Origin: Halorubrum depositum
GTDB lineage: Archaea > Halobacteriota > Halobacteria > Halobacteriales > Haloferacaceae
DNA length: 64,000 nt
Direction of reading: 5' to 3'
Assembly (NCBI RefSeq): GCF_007671725.1
Contig: NZ_VCNM01000001.1
Location: 434,001 to 498,000 of the forward strand
In this document: positions 23,081-32,877 of the stretch, one piece after another
Position numbering within the stretch: position 1 is the stretch's first letter
How the letters are laid out: every line of letters starts with the position of its first letter
Notes under the pieces: model-generated
The model's database searches: none
What the model was told of the DNA's origin: nothing
What the model saw: only the letters and a program-made list of their open reading frames with translations
Position numbers and translations under genes: made by a program

Positions 23081-24976
23081 TCAGCCGTCGCCCCAGACGT
23101 CGGAGAGCGGGTGATCCCGACGCTCCTCCGCGTCCGCCTCGGAGCGCGTGCGCGTCGTCTCACCCCTGTCGCCGGACGCGCTGGCCTCACCCGACGGTCC
23201 CGCCCCCGAGCCACCGCTCCGTGATCTCCCGGTCCCGTCGGGTCCGTCGCCGTCGACGCCACCCGTTCGGCTCCGCCCCGCTCGGGAGGGGCCGGACGGC
23301 TCGGCGTCGATGCCGGCGAGCGCGGCGGCGGGGTCGAAGTCGGGCAGGTCGGGGGTCGTCATCGCGTCGATCTGATCCTGGAACCACGGCGGCGTGTCGG
23401 CCGCGGCGCGGTCGAAGAGGTCCAACAGGGAGTCGTCCGCGAGGTACGTCGCGCCGTAGTCGTCGGGCGCGCGGACGACGCGGCCGCACGCCTGGATGAC
23501 GGTCCGCAGCGCGGTGCGGTGGTACCACGCCCACTGGTCGTCGGCGAGCCGGCGTGCGACGCGGGAGTCGTTCGTGTTGCGGTACGGCGCCTTACACACC
23601 ACCTGCCAGCGACAGAGGTCGCCTTTCAGGTCCAGCGCCTCCTCCATCTTCACCGAAACGAACACCTCGGGATCGTCGCTCGCCTTCCACGCCGACAGCT
23701 CGGCGTCGCGGTTCTCCCGGCCGTGACGCCGGACCCGCGCGGCGACACCGAACTCGCCCAGCAGTTCGGTGATCCGACCGGCGATGTCGTAGGAGTGCGC
23801 GTGGATCAGCCCCTTCTCGTTCGGGTGTTCGGCCATCAGCCGGACGATCAGGCGAGCGATCTTCGGCACCGTCTCGTCGCGGTGCTCGTAGGTCATCGAC
23901 CCCCGCGTCACGTCGTACAGCGGGCGGTGCTCCAGCGGGAAGGTGTGCTCGACGTCGACGAGGGCGACGTTCGCCGGGTCGAGCCCGATCCCGCGGCAGA
24001 ACGCCTCCTTCGAGAGGATGGTGGCGGACAGCAGCGCGAACCGGTTCCCGCGGTCCCACACGGTGTGCCGGAGGTAGCGTGCCGGGTCGAGCGGCTTGAT
24101 CGCGAGCGGCGACCCCTCTCCGCCGGACTGGTCGACGACCCACGTCGTCGGCGAGTCGAGGTCGCGGTAGTCCTCGAGGAACCAGCCGAGTTCGCTTATG
24201 AGCTCCCCGAGGCGGTCGCGGCGCGCGACCTCCTCGCGGTCGAGCTCGGGCCGGCCCGTCAGCTCGTCTTTCGCGCGCTTCGCGACGTCGCGGAGGGAGG
24301 CGACGAAGCGGGCGGTGCGGTCGAGCGCGTCCTCCTCCGGACCCGCGTCGGCTTCCACGTCCGGGACGCTCACGTCGTCCCAGACGGGGACGCGCCCGGG
24401 CGAGAGCTCGATCGTCGCGTACATCTCCGCCCACTCGGCGAGCCCGTGCGCCTCGTCGATCACGACGACGTCGCGCTTGCGGAACACCTCGGAGCCCGCG
24501 GTGCGCATGAAGTAGGCCAACGTCAACGCGGCGTACCGGTTCCCGGAGGCGATCGCGCGGTCGGAGAAGTACGGGCACCGGTGTTTCACGGAGCAGTCGA
24601 ACCCCTGCTGGCGGACGCAGGGCGCGCGGTTGACCGGCGTGTCGTGCTCGCCGGGGAGGATGCAGTCGTAGTTCGACTTCCCGCGGATCACCGCCAGGTC
24701 GTCGAGGAGGTCGTCCGCCTCGACGTCGTCGATCTGCGACACCTGCGGCGTCGTGTAGTAGGCGCCCGTCGCCTCGCTCGGCGACGTCTCCTCGACGGTG
24801 GCGGCCGCGCCCATCACGGCCCGCGCGAGCAGCGACTTCCCGCTCCCCGTCGGCGCGCGCACGAGGACGACCTCGTTGCCGGCGGCGAACGCGTCGCGGA
24901 TGTCGGCGAGCGCCCGCTCCTGCGCGCCGCGGAAGCTCGGGGCGGGGAACTCGGCGGGGATCCGGTCGGGGTCCAC
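23081..24976 (-). CDS. Fe-S helicase, XPD/DinG superfamily 2
   Basis: 631-aa helicase. Walker A is APTGSGKS (41-48) and the DEAH box is VVVIDEAHG (174-177). Four cysteines (105, 120, 128, 134) between motifs Ia and II are spaced as in the [4Fe-4S] domain of XPD/DinG helicases. Motif VI is VIQACGRVVRAPDDYG. The enzyme should unwind DNA 5' to 3' in repair. The C-terminal 90 residues are low-complexity Gly/Ser/Asp. GTG 24976 is chosen because homology starts right after it, no closer ATG exists, and it leaves a 105-bp divergent promoter with the ligase gene. Confidence 0.92.
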   Translation of the reverse strand: MDPDRIPAEFPAPSFRGAQERALADIRDAFAAGNEVVLVRAPTGSGKSLLARAVMGAAATVEETSPSEATGAYYTTPQVSQIDDVEADDLLDDLAVIRGKSNYDCILPGEHDTPVNRAPCVRQQGFDCSVKHRCPYFSDRAIASGNRYAALTLAYFMRTAGSEVFRKRDVVVIDEAHGLAEWAEMYATIELSPGRVPVWDDVSVPDVEADAGPEEDALDRTARFVASLRDVAKRAKDELTGRPELDREEVARRDRLGELISELGWFLEDYRDLDSPTTWVVDQSGGEGSPLAIKPLDPARYLRHTVWDRGNRFALLSATILSKEAFCRGIGLDPANVALVDVEHTFPLEHRPLYDVTRGSMTYEHRDETVPKIARLIVRLMAEHPNEKGLIHAHSYDIAGRITELLGEFGVAARVRRHGRENRDAELSAWKASDDPEVFVSVKMEEALDLKGDLCRWQVVCKAPYRNTNDSRVARRLADDQWAWYHRTALRTVIQACGRVVRAPDDYGATYLADDSLLDLFDRAAADTPPWFQDQIDAMTTPDLPDFDPAAALAGIDAEPSGPSRAGRSRTGGVDGDGPDGTGRSRSGGSGAGPSGEASASGDRGETTRTRSEADAEERRDHPLSDVWGDG

Positions 24977-25081
24977 AGGGGTCCCTCGCTCCCTCTCGGG
25001 ATTAAACCCTCGCGTTCCGACCGGTCTGGTAAACTCAAAACTACCCAATTGTTTATACTGTTCGGGCGGGTCGAAGGCGGT

Positions 25082-27127
25082 ATGCACTGGCAGGAGGCGG
25101 AACGTGAGTTCGCGGACGACGTCGTCGCCCGGGAGACGCTCCCGCGCACGTTCGAGCGGTCGGCCGAGCGCAACGCCGATCGGGTCGCCCAGCGGTACAA
25201 GGGGGGGATCTACGACCGCTCGCTGGTGACCGAGGGCGTCGTCCCGGCGGCGCCCGACGGCGAGTACGCCGACGTCACCTACGCCGAGATGCGCGGCGTC
25301 GTGCGGCGCCTGGCCGCGGGGTTCCGCGAGGTCGGCGTCGACGGCGACGCCCGCGTCGCTCTCTACGCGGAGACGCGGATGGAGTGGGCCCAGACCGACT
25401 TCGCGGCGCTGGCCGCGGGCGCGGTCGTGACGACCGTCTACGCCTCCTCGTCGCCGGATCAGGTCCGGTACCTGCTGGAGGACCCGGGCGCGACCGTCGT
25501 CGTCGTCGAGGACTGCGACCTCGTGGACGAGGTGCTGGCCGTCGCCGGCGACCTCTCGCACGACCTCGACGCGATCGTCTCGTTCGACGACGTGGAGACG
25601 ACCGAGCTGGATTTGGACGACTCCTCACTCTCCGCCGACGACGTGTACACCCTCGGCGAGCTCCACGCGCTCGGCGCGGAGGCGTTCGACGCGGACGCCT
25701 ACGAGGGGTGGCTCGACGCGGTCGACGTCGGCGACCTCGCCAGTCTCATCTACACCTCCGGGACGACGGGGAAGCCGAAGGGTGTCCGACTCACGCACGC
25801 GAACTTCCGGGACAACGTCACGCAGTGTTACCGCCGCTTCGCGGACCGCCCGGACCGCGACCCCGACGTGCCGGGGATCTCGGCCGAGTCGACGACGCTC
25901 TCCTTCCTCCCGCTCGCGCACGTCTTCGAGCGCATGGCGGGCCACTACATGATGTTCGCGGCGGGCGCGACGGTCGGCTACGCCGAGAGCCCGGACACCC
26001 TCCGCGAGGACTTCGGGCTCGTGCGGCCGACGACGACCACGAGCGTCCCGCGCGTCTACGAGAAGCTGTACGACGCGATCCGCGAGCAGGCCGGCGAGTC
26101 GCCGGTGAAAGAGCGGATCTTCGAGTGGGCGGTCGAGGTGGGGCGAGCCCATCACGGGGCGGACGACCCCGGCGTCCTGCTCGACGCGAAACGCGCGGTC
26201 GCCGACCGGCTCGTCTTCTCGTCGGTCCGGGAGGCGATCGGCGGCAACGTCGACTTCTTCATCTCTGGCGGCGGGTCGCTGTCGGCCGAGCTGTGCGCGC
26301 TGTACCACGCGATGGACCTCCCGATATTGGAGGGGTACGGGCTCACGGAGACGTCGCCGGTGATCAGCGTCAACCCTCCAGAGGCGCCGAAGGTCGGCAC
26401 TATCGGCCCGCCGGTCGTCGACACCGAGATCGCGATCGACGGCGGGGTCGTCGGCGAGGCGGCCGACGACCTCGACGGCGACGTCGGAGAGCTGCTCGTT
26501 CGCGGCCCGCAGGTGACCGACGGCTACTGGAACCGACCGGAGGCGACCGCCGAGGCGTTCACCGAGGCCGACAGCCTCCCGGCGGACGCGACCGTCGCGG
26601 GCACGCCCCCCGAGGAGCGCGACGGCGACCCGGACGCGCCGTGGTTCCGCACGGGCGACATCGTCCAGCTCCGACCGGACGGGTACGTGGCCTTCCGTGA
26701 GCGCGCCAAGCGGCTGCTCGTGCTCTCGACCGGCAAGAACGTCGCTCCGGGGCCGATCGAGGACCGGTTCGCCGCGAACGAGTTCGTCGAGCAGTGCGTC
26801 GTGCTCGGCGACGGCCGGAAGTTCGTCTCCGCGCTCATCGTCCCGAACTTCGAGAAAGTGGAGTCGTGGGCGGAGACGCGCGGGGTCGACCTGCCTGACG
26901 ATCGTGCGGCGGTCTGCCGGGACGACCGCGTTCGCGAGCGGATTCAGGAGGAGGTCGACCGCGTGAACGCCTCGTTCGAGCCGTACGAGAAGATCAAGCG
27001 GTTCCGACTCGTCGAGGAGGAGTTCTCCGAGGAGAACGACCTGCTCACGCCGACGATGAAGAAGAAGCGGCGGAACATCTTGGACCGCTTCGCCGACGAG
27101 ATCGAGATGATCTACAAGGAGTCGTAG
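25082..27127 (+). CDS. Long-chain acyl-CoA synthetase (AMP-forming)
   Basis: 681-aa adenylate-forming enzyme. Core motifs: LIYTSGTTGKPKG (P-loop), EGYGLTETSP, FRTGDIV and the C-terminal KRLLVLSTGKNVAPGPIED hinge and lysine region. Length and order fit long-chain fatty acid-CoA ligases (FadD15/ACSL-like). It activates a fatty acid for beta-oxidation or remodelling. ATG 25082 follows a TATA-like TTTATA (25052-25057), giving a short leader. The same frame stays open about 1.5 kb upstream, but that part is antisense to the helicase and is not coding. Confidence 0.93.
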   Translation: MHWQEAEREFADDVVARETLPRTFERSAERNADRVAQRYKGGIYDRSLVTEGVVPAAPDGEYADVTYAEMRGVVRRLAAGFREVGVDGDARVALYAETRMEWAQTDFAALAAGAVVTTVYASSSPDQVRYLLEDPGATVVVVEDCDLVDEVLAVAGDLSHDLDAIVSFDDVETTELDLDDSSLSADDVYTLGELHALGAEAFDADAYEGWLDAVDVGDLASLIYTSGTTGKPKGVRLTHANFRDNVTQCYRRFADRPDRDPDVPGISAESTTLSFLPLAHVFERMAGHYMMFAAGATVGYAESPDTLREDFGLVRPTTTTSVPRVYEKLYDAIREQAGESPVKERIFEWAVEVGRAHHGADDPGVLLDAKRAVADRLVFSSVREAIGGNVDFFISGGGSLSAELCALYHAMDLPILEGYGLTETSPVISVNPPEAPKVGTIGPPVVDTEIAIDGGVVGEAADDLDGDVGELLVRGPQVTDGYWNRPEATAEAFTEADSLPADATVAGTPPEERDGDPDAPWFRTGDIVQLRPDGYVAFRERAKRLLVLSTGKNVAPGPIEDRFAANEFVEQCVVLGDGRKFVSALIVPNFEKVESWAETRGVDLPDDRAAVCRDDRVRERIQEEVDRVNASFEPYEKIKRFRLVEEEFSEENDLLTPTMKKKRRNILDRFADEIEMIYKES

Positions 27128-27148
27128 GCGGGATATCCCGCAGACCGG

Positions 27149-27340
27149 CTACGCCCTCCACAGCTCGGTGCTCGCCAGACAGTACATGAATCCGATCCAG
27201 CCGAAGAGCAGTCCCAAAATAATAACCAGGAAATCGGCCAGCTTGGTGCCGACGACGAGGTCGTACCCGATGCCGACGGTCAGGAGAACCAACGAGACGG
27301 CCAACAGCAGGTGACAACGCCGTTCGGCCTTTCGTTTCAT
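27149..27340 (-). CDS. Small two-helix membrane protein, 63 aa
   Basis: Starts MKRKAERRCHLLLAVSLVLL, then a second hydrophobic helix (FLVIILGLLFGWIGFMYCLA). The positive N-terminus predicts a cytoplasmic start and a hairpin topology. ATG 27340 is preferred to ATG 27364 because CTATTTATGC just upstream (27361-27370) looks like the TATA box, placing the transcript start at about 27340, leaderless. No family is recognised. Confidence 0.75.
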   Translation of the reverse strand: MKRKAERRCHLLLAVSLVLLTVGIGYDLVVGTKLADFLVIILGLLFGWIGFMYCLASTELWRA

Positions 27341-27429
27341 ATATCTAACACTCAGGAGAGGCATAAATAGGTTCGGCCGGCGTACCGCCTCCGTCGCCGA
27401 CGCGATCCGGCGTAACCCGCGGCGGTCGC

Positions 27430-28737
27430 CTACGCCGACGACGCGGTCGACTCGGCGGGGTCGTCGCCCTCGACGGGCTCGCGCTTTTCGACGGGATCAC
27501 CGAACGCGTACACGGTGTTGTGGCCAGTCACCTCGACCGTCAGGAAGTCGCCCACGTCGACGCCGCGCTCGGTCGCGTTCTGTACGATGATCTGGCGGTA
27601 CGCGTTGTCGCGGCACTTCACGGAGTCGCCGGTGCCCTCCTCGACGACAAGCACCTCGTAGCGCTCGCCGACCATCGACTCGTACGCCTCGCCGACGACC
27701 TCCATCTTCAGCTCCGACATCGCCTTCGAGCGCTCCTTCTTGACGGTCCCGCCGAGCCCCTTCATCTCGGCCGCGTCGGTGCCGGGGCGCTTCGAGAAGC
27801 GGGTGACGTTGATCTTCTCCGGGCGGACCTCCGCGAGGAGATCCATCGACAGCTCGTGGTCGGCGTCGGTCTCGGTCGGGAAGCCGACGATGAAGTCGGT
27901 CGAGAGCGTCCAGTGGTCGAGCCGGTCGTCGAACGTCGCCACGACCTCGCGGAACTTGTCGACGCGGTGCTGCCGGCGCATCTCTTCAAGGACGTCGTCG
28001 GAGCCGGACTGGACCGGCGCGTGGATGAAGTCGTACAGCTCCTCGTTCTCGGCGAACACGTCGGCGAGCTCCTCGTGGATCCCGTGGATGCCGCCGGGGT
28101 TCGCCATCCCGAGCCGGACCCGGAACTCGCCGTCGATGTCGCAGATGCGGTCGAGCAGCTCGGGGAGCTTCCGCTCGCCGTCGTCCCAGCCGTAGACGCC
28201 GGTGTCCTGCCCCGTGACGCGGATCTCCTTCGCGCCGGCGTGGACCAGCGCGCGGGCCTTCTCGACGTTCTCCTCGACCGGCGGGGAGTCGACTCGCCCG
28301 GTCGCGAACTTCGTGATGCAGTACGAGCAGTTGCTCATGCAGCCGCGGGCGATGGGGAGGAGCCCGACGACGCCGTCGAGGACCGGTTCGGCGTCGGGGG
28401 TGGTCGTCGGGCACTCGCCGTTGAGCGCGTACGTCGGCACCTCGTCCCAGTGGAGGATCTCGGCGTCGACGCCGGCCTCGCGGAAGGCATCGCCCTGTGC
28501 AAGCGCCATGCAGCCGGTGACGACGAGGTCGGCCGTCGTCTCCTCGAGCTCCTCGGCGCGGCGGAGCATGTTCCGCTCCGTCTTCTCGACGACCGTGCAG
28601 GTGTTGAGGATGGCGACGTCGGCGTCCTCCGGCCCGTCGGCCGGGCGGTGACCGCCGTCGCGGAGCGCGCGCTCTATCTCCCGGCTCTCACCCCGGTTCG
28701 AACTGCAGCCGTAGGTTTCGATGTGGTACGTCGCCAT
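27430..28737 (-). CDS. mtaB: tRNA t6A37 methylthiotransferase (archaeal MtaB/CDKAL1 type)
   Basis: 435-aa radical-SAM enzyme that converts t6A to ms2t6A at position 37 of ANN-decoding tRNAs. The N-terminal UPF0004 domain has Cys11, Cys47 and Cys76 for one [4Fe-4S] cluster; RGCMSNCSYC (Cys133, 137, 140) binds the radical-SAM cluster; a TRAM domain lies at about 355-420 (VVGEAYESMVGERYEVLVVE). It matches the archaeal/eukaryotic e-MtaB group. It is a single gene with an acidic tail. Confidence 0.93.
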   Translation of the reverse strand: MATYHIETYGCSSNRGESREIERALRDGGHRPADGPEDADVAILNTCTVVEKTERNMLRRAEELEETTADLVVTGCMALAQGDAFREAGVDAEILHWDEVPTYALNGECPTTTPDAEPVLDGVVGLLPIARGCMSNCSYCITKFATGRVDSPPVEENVEKARALVHAGAKEIRVTGQDTGVYGWDDGERKLPELLDRICDIDGEFRVRLGMANPGGIHGIHEELADVFAENEELYDFIHAPVQSGSDDVLEEMRRQHRVDKFREVVATFDDRLDHWTLSTDFIVGFPTETDADHELSMDLLAEVRPEKINVTRFSKRPGTDAAEMKGLGGTVKKERSKAMSELKMEVVGEAYESMVGERYEVLVVEEGTGDSVKCRDNAYRQIIVQNATERGVDVGDFLTVEVTGHNTVYAFGDPVEKREPVEGDDPAESTASSA

Positions 28738-28832
28738 CGAGTGGGCCCACTACCGGTCCCGCGGGCAAAAGCGCGACGGATCGGGGGCAGCGAGAAGGAA
28801 GTCCTCGTCCGGGTCGCCGGAGACGACCGCCG

Positions 28833-29150
28833 TCAGTCCTCGGCGACCGCGGTCGCCGTGGGCGTCTCCGCGTCGGGCTCGGAGGCGGCTTCCGGCTCGG
28901 CCGCCTCCGAGCGTTCCGACTCGGGGACCGGCGCGTACACCGACCGGCGGGCGTCGCGGGGGCAGAGGCCCTCCTCGACGAGCCCGACCTCGGTGAGCTT
29001 CTCGATCGCGAACCGCACGGTCCGGGTGGAGAGGCGGGTCTCCTCGGCGAGCCCGGTCTGGTCGAACCGGCCCTCCTCGTCGAGAACGTAGTAGACCAGT
29101 TTGGCGCTCGGCGGGAGCGGCTCGAGCAGCTCGCGGGCACTGTCGTCCAT
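28833..29150 (-). CDS. Winged helix-turn-helix regulator, 105 aa
   Basis: Residues 1-70 form a MarR/TrmB-like winged helix: PPSAKLVYYVLDEEGRF, QTGLAEETRLSTRTVRFAIEKL, then a wing GLVEEGLCPRDARRSVY. The last 35 residues are an Ala/Glu-rich acidic tail. No ligand domain is present, so it may act as a simple repressor. It lies between a tRNA enzyme and a large sensor kinase, all on the same strand. A TATA-like element (29224-29235) about 70 bp upstream may drive it. Confidence 0.85.
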   Translation of the reverse strand: MDDSARELLEPLPPSAKLVYYVLDEEGRFDQTGLAEETRLSTRTVRFAIEKLTEVGLVEEGLCPRDARRSVYAPVPESERSEAAEPEAASEPDAETPTATAVAED

Positions 29151-29286
29151 ACGTAACGCACACGGGCGAGTCGGTCATAATCGTGGCCCGGGTGTGTGCC
29201 CCGGCCGCACAGCTCCCCGTCGTTTTATATATGATAGGAGAACGACGCGGTGGTCGAGCGGATGCGCGGTCGGCGGCGGGCTCCTC

Positions 29287-31908
29287 TTACCCGTCCGTGC
29301 GGAACTCGAACCGCGCGCCGTCGGCGTCGTCGATCGAGAGCGTCCACCCGTGTGCGGCCGCGATCTCGCGGACGATCGCGAGCCCGAAGCCGGTCCCGTG
29401 CGGGTCGTTGGAGACCCCGTACTCGACCGCCTCGTCGGGATCGACGTCGAACCCCTCGCCGTCGTCGGCGACGTAGAACCCGTCCGCGAGCGCCCCGACC
29501 GTGACGGTGACGCCGGGACCGGTGTCGGTCGAGCCGTGCTCCATACTATTCGTGAACAGGTTCTCCAACAGCGTGCGGAGGCGCTCCGGGTCGGCGTCCA
29601 CCGCGACCGCCTCGTCGGGCGCGTCCAGCGTCGCGCCCGCGGTGTCGACCGTGCGCCACGCCTCCGCCGCCGCCTCGGCGAGGTCGACCGACTCCAGCTC
29701 GTCGACCGTCTGCCCCTGTCGCGCCAGCGCGAGGAGGTCGTCGATGAGCTCCTCCATCCGTTCGTGGGCGTCGGCGACCCGGTCGAGCTCGGCGAGCGCG
29801 TCCGCGCCGTCGACGAGTCCGCGCGCGATCTCGAGCCGTCCGGCCGCGACGTTGAGCGGGTTCCGGAGGTCGTGGGAGACGAGCCCGGCGAACTTCTCCA
29901 GGCGATCGATCTCGCGCTGGAGCGCGGCGTCGCGGGTCCGGAGCTGCGCCGTTCGCTCGGCGCCGTCGAGCGCGACGGTGACGTTCGCGGCGAGCACTCG
30001 GGCCAGCTGGATCGCCGTGTCGTCGAAGAACCCCGGTTCGCGGGAGCCGAGCGGCATCACGCCGTGGTCGCCGAGCGGGACGACGAGCAGGCTCCGCAGG
30101 TCGCCGTAGCCGACGACGGTGTCGACGGCGTCGAGGTCGTCGACGACGATCGGCTCGCCGCGCTCGAACGCCTCCCAGATCCGGCCGTCGCCCGGTCCGA
30201 ACGCGGGGCGCTCGCCGAGCGCGGCGGTCGCCTCCCAGCTGATCGCGGTCGGCAACAGCTCTCCCGCGTCGGGGTCGTACAGCCGGACCGCGCTGTTCGG
30301 GAACTCCAGGATGTCGATGGCCGCGCGCGTCGCGAGCGCGGCGATCTCCTCGCGACCCTCCCCGCGGAACATCTCGCGGGTCGTCTCGTGGAGGTTCCGG
30401 AGGGTCCGCTCGACCCGCTTCTGCTCGCCGATGTCCGCGTAGATGCTGTAGATGACCGTCTCGTCGCGGCGCCGCACGGGGATCACGTGCAGGATGAAGT
30501 CCCGGAGTCCCTCGGTCGTCCGGCGGCGCACCTCGAGGCTGGGCGTCTCCTCCGCTTCGAGGACCGTCCCGGGATCGTGTCGGTCCGCGCCCTCCGGGAT
30601 GATCGCGTCCCGTATCTCGCAGTAGCCGTGATCGGCCGCCGAGTAGCCGAACGTCCGTTCGAACGCCTCGTTCGTGGCGTCGAGGCGGCGATCGCCGTCG
30701 CCCAGCGCCACCGTCCTGACGGCCGGCAGCGGGAGGTCGTCGAACAGCGCCGTCAGCCGGTCCCGCTCGGCCCGGAGCGCGTTCTCCGTCTCGATCTGTT
30801 CGATCGCGTCGGCGGCGTGGGCGGCCAGCAGCTCCGCGAACTCGGCGTCCCCCTCGTCGAACGCGGCGTAGCCGTCGGAGACGGCCTGCAACACGCCGTA
30901 CGACCCGATCGGAACGCTGATCGCCGAGCGGATGTCGTCGGCGACCGGGTCGGCGACCGCGCTGCCGTCGGCCTGTTCGACGTCGACGGTCCGGTCGGCG
31001 TCGGCCGGAGCGGCGTCGGCGATCGGAGCGGCGTCGGCCGGAGCGGCGTCGTCGGTCCGATCGGCACCGCCGACCCGCTCGCCGCTCGCACGGCGTCCGG
31101 CGCCCGGCAGGTCGCAGTTCTCCGGGTCCTCCAGCTGGTCCGGGTCGGCCGGGTCGACGCTGATCTCGTCGACGACCATCGTCCGTCCCTCGGCCGCCGT
31201 GGTGCCGACGACCCCCTCACCGAGCTCGAACGCGCGGACCTCGTCGTCCGTGACGCTCTCCGAGAGCGCCGCGGGGACGAGCATGCCGTCCCGGCGTCGG
31301 GCCGTGACGCACCGGTCGAACTCGAGGATGCCCTCCGCGGCGGCGACGGTCCGCTCGAACACGTCGGCGACGCGCTCGCAGGCGGCGACCTCCGTCGCGA
31401 ACTCGTGGAGCGCGGTCACCTTCGCGTTCACCTCGCGGAGGTCCCGCTCGACCCGTCGGCGCTCCAGCGCGTTCCTGACGCTGTTCGCGAGCATCTCGTA
31501 CCGGTCCCGACCGGAGCCCTTCTGGAGGTAGTCAGTCACGCCGGCGGAGATCGCCTCGCTGGCGATCTCCTCGGAGCCCTTCCCGGTGAACAGCACGAAC
31601 GGGATCCCGGGGTCGACCGCGCGGACGTCGGTGAGCAGTTCGAGCCCGTCGCTTCCGGGCATGTCGAAGTCGCTGACGACGCAGTCGACGCGGTCCGTCT
31701 CGACCGCCGCGAGCGCGTCCTCCGGAGTGGTGTACGTCACCGTCTCGATCCCGTCGAGCAGCCGCTCGACGTGGATCGCCGCGAGGTCGGCGGCGCCGGG
31801 CTCGTCGTCGACGAAGAGCACCCGGCGCGGCCCCCCGCCGGCCGGATCCGATCCGCGGAAGGCGTCGGCGGCGGGGCCGTCGCCGGCGTCTCCGGGAGCG
31901 GTGTCCAT
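29287..31908 (-). CDS. Hybrid sensor kinase: REC-GAF-PAS-GAF-HisKA-HATPase
   Basis: 873-aa soluble kinase. Residues 28-145 are a receiver domain (Asp34/35, phospho-acceptor Asp80 in VVSDFDMPG). Residues 165-370 are a GAF domain interrupted by a 60-residue Ala/Asp insertion (about 260-322). Residues 380-500 are PAS. Residues 505-650 are a second GAF. HisKA has the phospho-His679 in LVSHDLRNPLN, and HATPase_c has ENLFTNSMEH, VADDGEGF and GTGFGLAIV. No membrane segment is seen, so it senses cytoplasmic signals. An N-terminal receiver before the sensor domains is common in haloarchaea and suggests it is itself a target of another kinase. No partner regulator is adjacent. Confidence 0.93.
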   Translation of the reverse strand: MDTAPGDAGDGPAADAFRGSDPAGGGPRRVLFVDDEPGAADLAAIHVERLLDGIETVTYTTPEDALAAVETDRVDCVVSDFDMPGSDGLELLTDVRAVDPGIPFVLFTGKGSEEIASEAISAGVTDYLQKGSGRDRYEMLANSVRNALERRRVERDLREVNAKVTALHEFATEVAACERVADVFERTVAAAEGILEFDRCVTARRRDGMLVPAALSESVTDDEVRAFELGEGVVGTTAAEGRTMVVDEISVDPADPDQLEDPENCDLPGAGRRASGERVGGADRTDDAAPADAAPIADAAPADADRTVDVEQADGSAVADPVADDIRSAISVPIGSYGVLQAVSDGYAAFDEGDAEFAELLAAHAADAIEQIETENALRAERDRLTALFDDLPLPAVRTVALGDGDRRLDATNEAFERTFGYSAADHGYCEIRDAIIPEGADRHDPGTVLEAEETPSLEVRRRTTEGLRDFILHVIPVRRRDETVIYSIYADIGEQKRVERTLRNLHETTREMFRGEGREEIAALATRAAIDILEFPNSAVRLYDPDAGELLPTAISWEATAALGERPAFGPGDGRIWEAFERGEPIVVDDLDAVDTVVGYGDLRSLLVVPLGDHGVMPLGSREPGFFDDTAIQLARVLAANVTVALDGAERTAQLRTRDAALQREIDRLEKFAGLVSHDLRNPLNVAAGRLEIARGLVDGADALAELDRVADAHERMEELIDDLLALARQGQTVDELESVDLAEAAAEAWRTVDTAGATLDAPDEAVAVDADPERLRTLLENLFTNSMEHGSTDTGPGVTVTVGALADGFYVADDGEGFDVDPDEAVEYGVSNDPHGTGFGLAIVREIAAAHGWTLSIDDADGARFEFRTDG

Positions 31909-32007
31909 GGGTACCCCTCACACCACCGGTAATTTTAGCTTACGCTCCGATGGTCAAGACTGAGAACCGGAGCGACGGCGATCGGGGGCGGTCCGCCCCG
32001 GCGTCGC

Positions 32008-32877
32008 CTACAGGAAGTCCTCGACGTGGTCTGCGACCTCCTCGGGGGTGTCGCCGACGGGGACGCCCGCGTCGTTGAGCGCGTCGATCTTCGACTGCGC
32101 CGTGCCCGTGCCGGAGCCGGAGACGATGGCGCCCGCGTGGCCCATCCGCTTGCCCGGCGGCGCCGTGCGCCCGGCGATGAAGCCGGCGACCGGCGTGTCC
32201 ATGTGTTCGCCGATGAAGCGGGCGGCCTGCTCCTCGTCCTCCCCGCCGATCTCGCCGCACATCACGACGGCGTCGGTCTCGCTGTCGGCCTCGAACGCCT
32301 CCAAGGCGTCGATGAAGGAGGTCCCGATGATCGGGTCGCCGCCGATCCCGATGGCGGTCGTCTGGCCGATCCCGCGCTCGGTGAGGTTGTCGACGACCTG
32401 GTACGTCAGGGTGCCGGAGCGGGAGACGAGCCCCACGTTGCCGTCGGCGAAGATGTTCCCCGGCAGGATGCCGAGCTTCGCCTCGCCGGGCGTGATGATC
32501 CCCGGACAGTTCGGGCCGAGCAGCCGCGTGTCGACCTCGCTCAGGCGCTTGTTCACCTTCGCCATGTCCTGGGTCGGGATCCCCTCGGTGATCGCGACGG
32601 CCAGGTCGAGGTCGGTGTCGAGCGCCTCGAAGATCGCGTCGCCCGCGAACGCCGGCGGGACGAAGACGACGGACGCGTCAGCGTCCTCCTCCTCGACGGC
32701 CTCGTCGACGGTGTCGTACACCGGGACGCCGGCGACCTCCTGGCCGCCTTTGCCGGGCACCGCGCCGGCGACGACGTTGGTGCCGTACTCGATCATCTGG
32801 CCGGCGTGGAACTTCCCTTCCCCACCGGTGATCCCCTGTACAACCACCCTGGTGTCGTCGTCGACGAAAATGCTCAT
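32008..32877 (-). CDS. sucD: Succinyl-CoA ligase alpha subunit
   Basis: 289-aa alpha subunit. The CoA-binding Rossmann domain is N-terminal ([21 protein letters not shown]), [18 protein letters not shown] is strongly conserved, and the phosphorylated active-site His lies in [11 protein letters not shown] near residue 242. With SucC it interconverts succinyl-CoA and succinate with nucleotide phosphorylation in the TCA cycle. Its ATG overlaps the sucC stop by 4 bp. Confidence 0.97.
   Translation of the reverse strand: MSIFVDDDTRVVVQGITGGEGKFHAGQMIEYGTNVVAGAVPGKGGQEVAGVPVYDTVDEAVEEEDADASVVFVPPAFAGDAIFEALDTDLDLAVAITEGIPTQDMAKVNKRLSEVDTRLLGPNCPGIITPGEAKLGILPGNIFADGNVGLVSRSGTLTYQVVDNLTERGIGQTTAIGIGGDPIIGTSFIDALEAFEADSETDAVVMCGEIGGEDEEQAARFIGEHMDTPVAGFIAGRTAPPGKRMGHAGAIVSGSGTGTAQSKIDALNDAGVPVGDTPEEVADHVEDFL

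Noticed and set aside
22804-23499. 231-codon plus-strand frame beginning MIEVPDTPYTIY
   Set aside because: It becomes Arg-rich and antisense to the helicase after about 70 codons. The first part lies in AT-rich promoter sequence and overlaps the 27-aa gene in another frame.
23519-25081. Open frame of 521 codons upstream of, and continuous with, the acyl-CoA ligase
   Set aside because: It is exactly antisense to the Fe-S helicase and has Arg/Val/Leu-rich shadow composition. High GC removes stop codons on the opposite strand. The ligase begins at 25082.
29101-31932. 943-codon plus-strand open frame
   Set aside because: It is antisense to the hybrid histidine kinase, whose domains are unambiguous. 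The plus-strand product has no recognisable fold.
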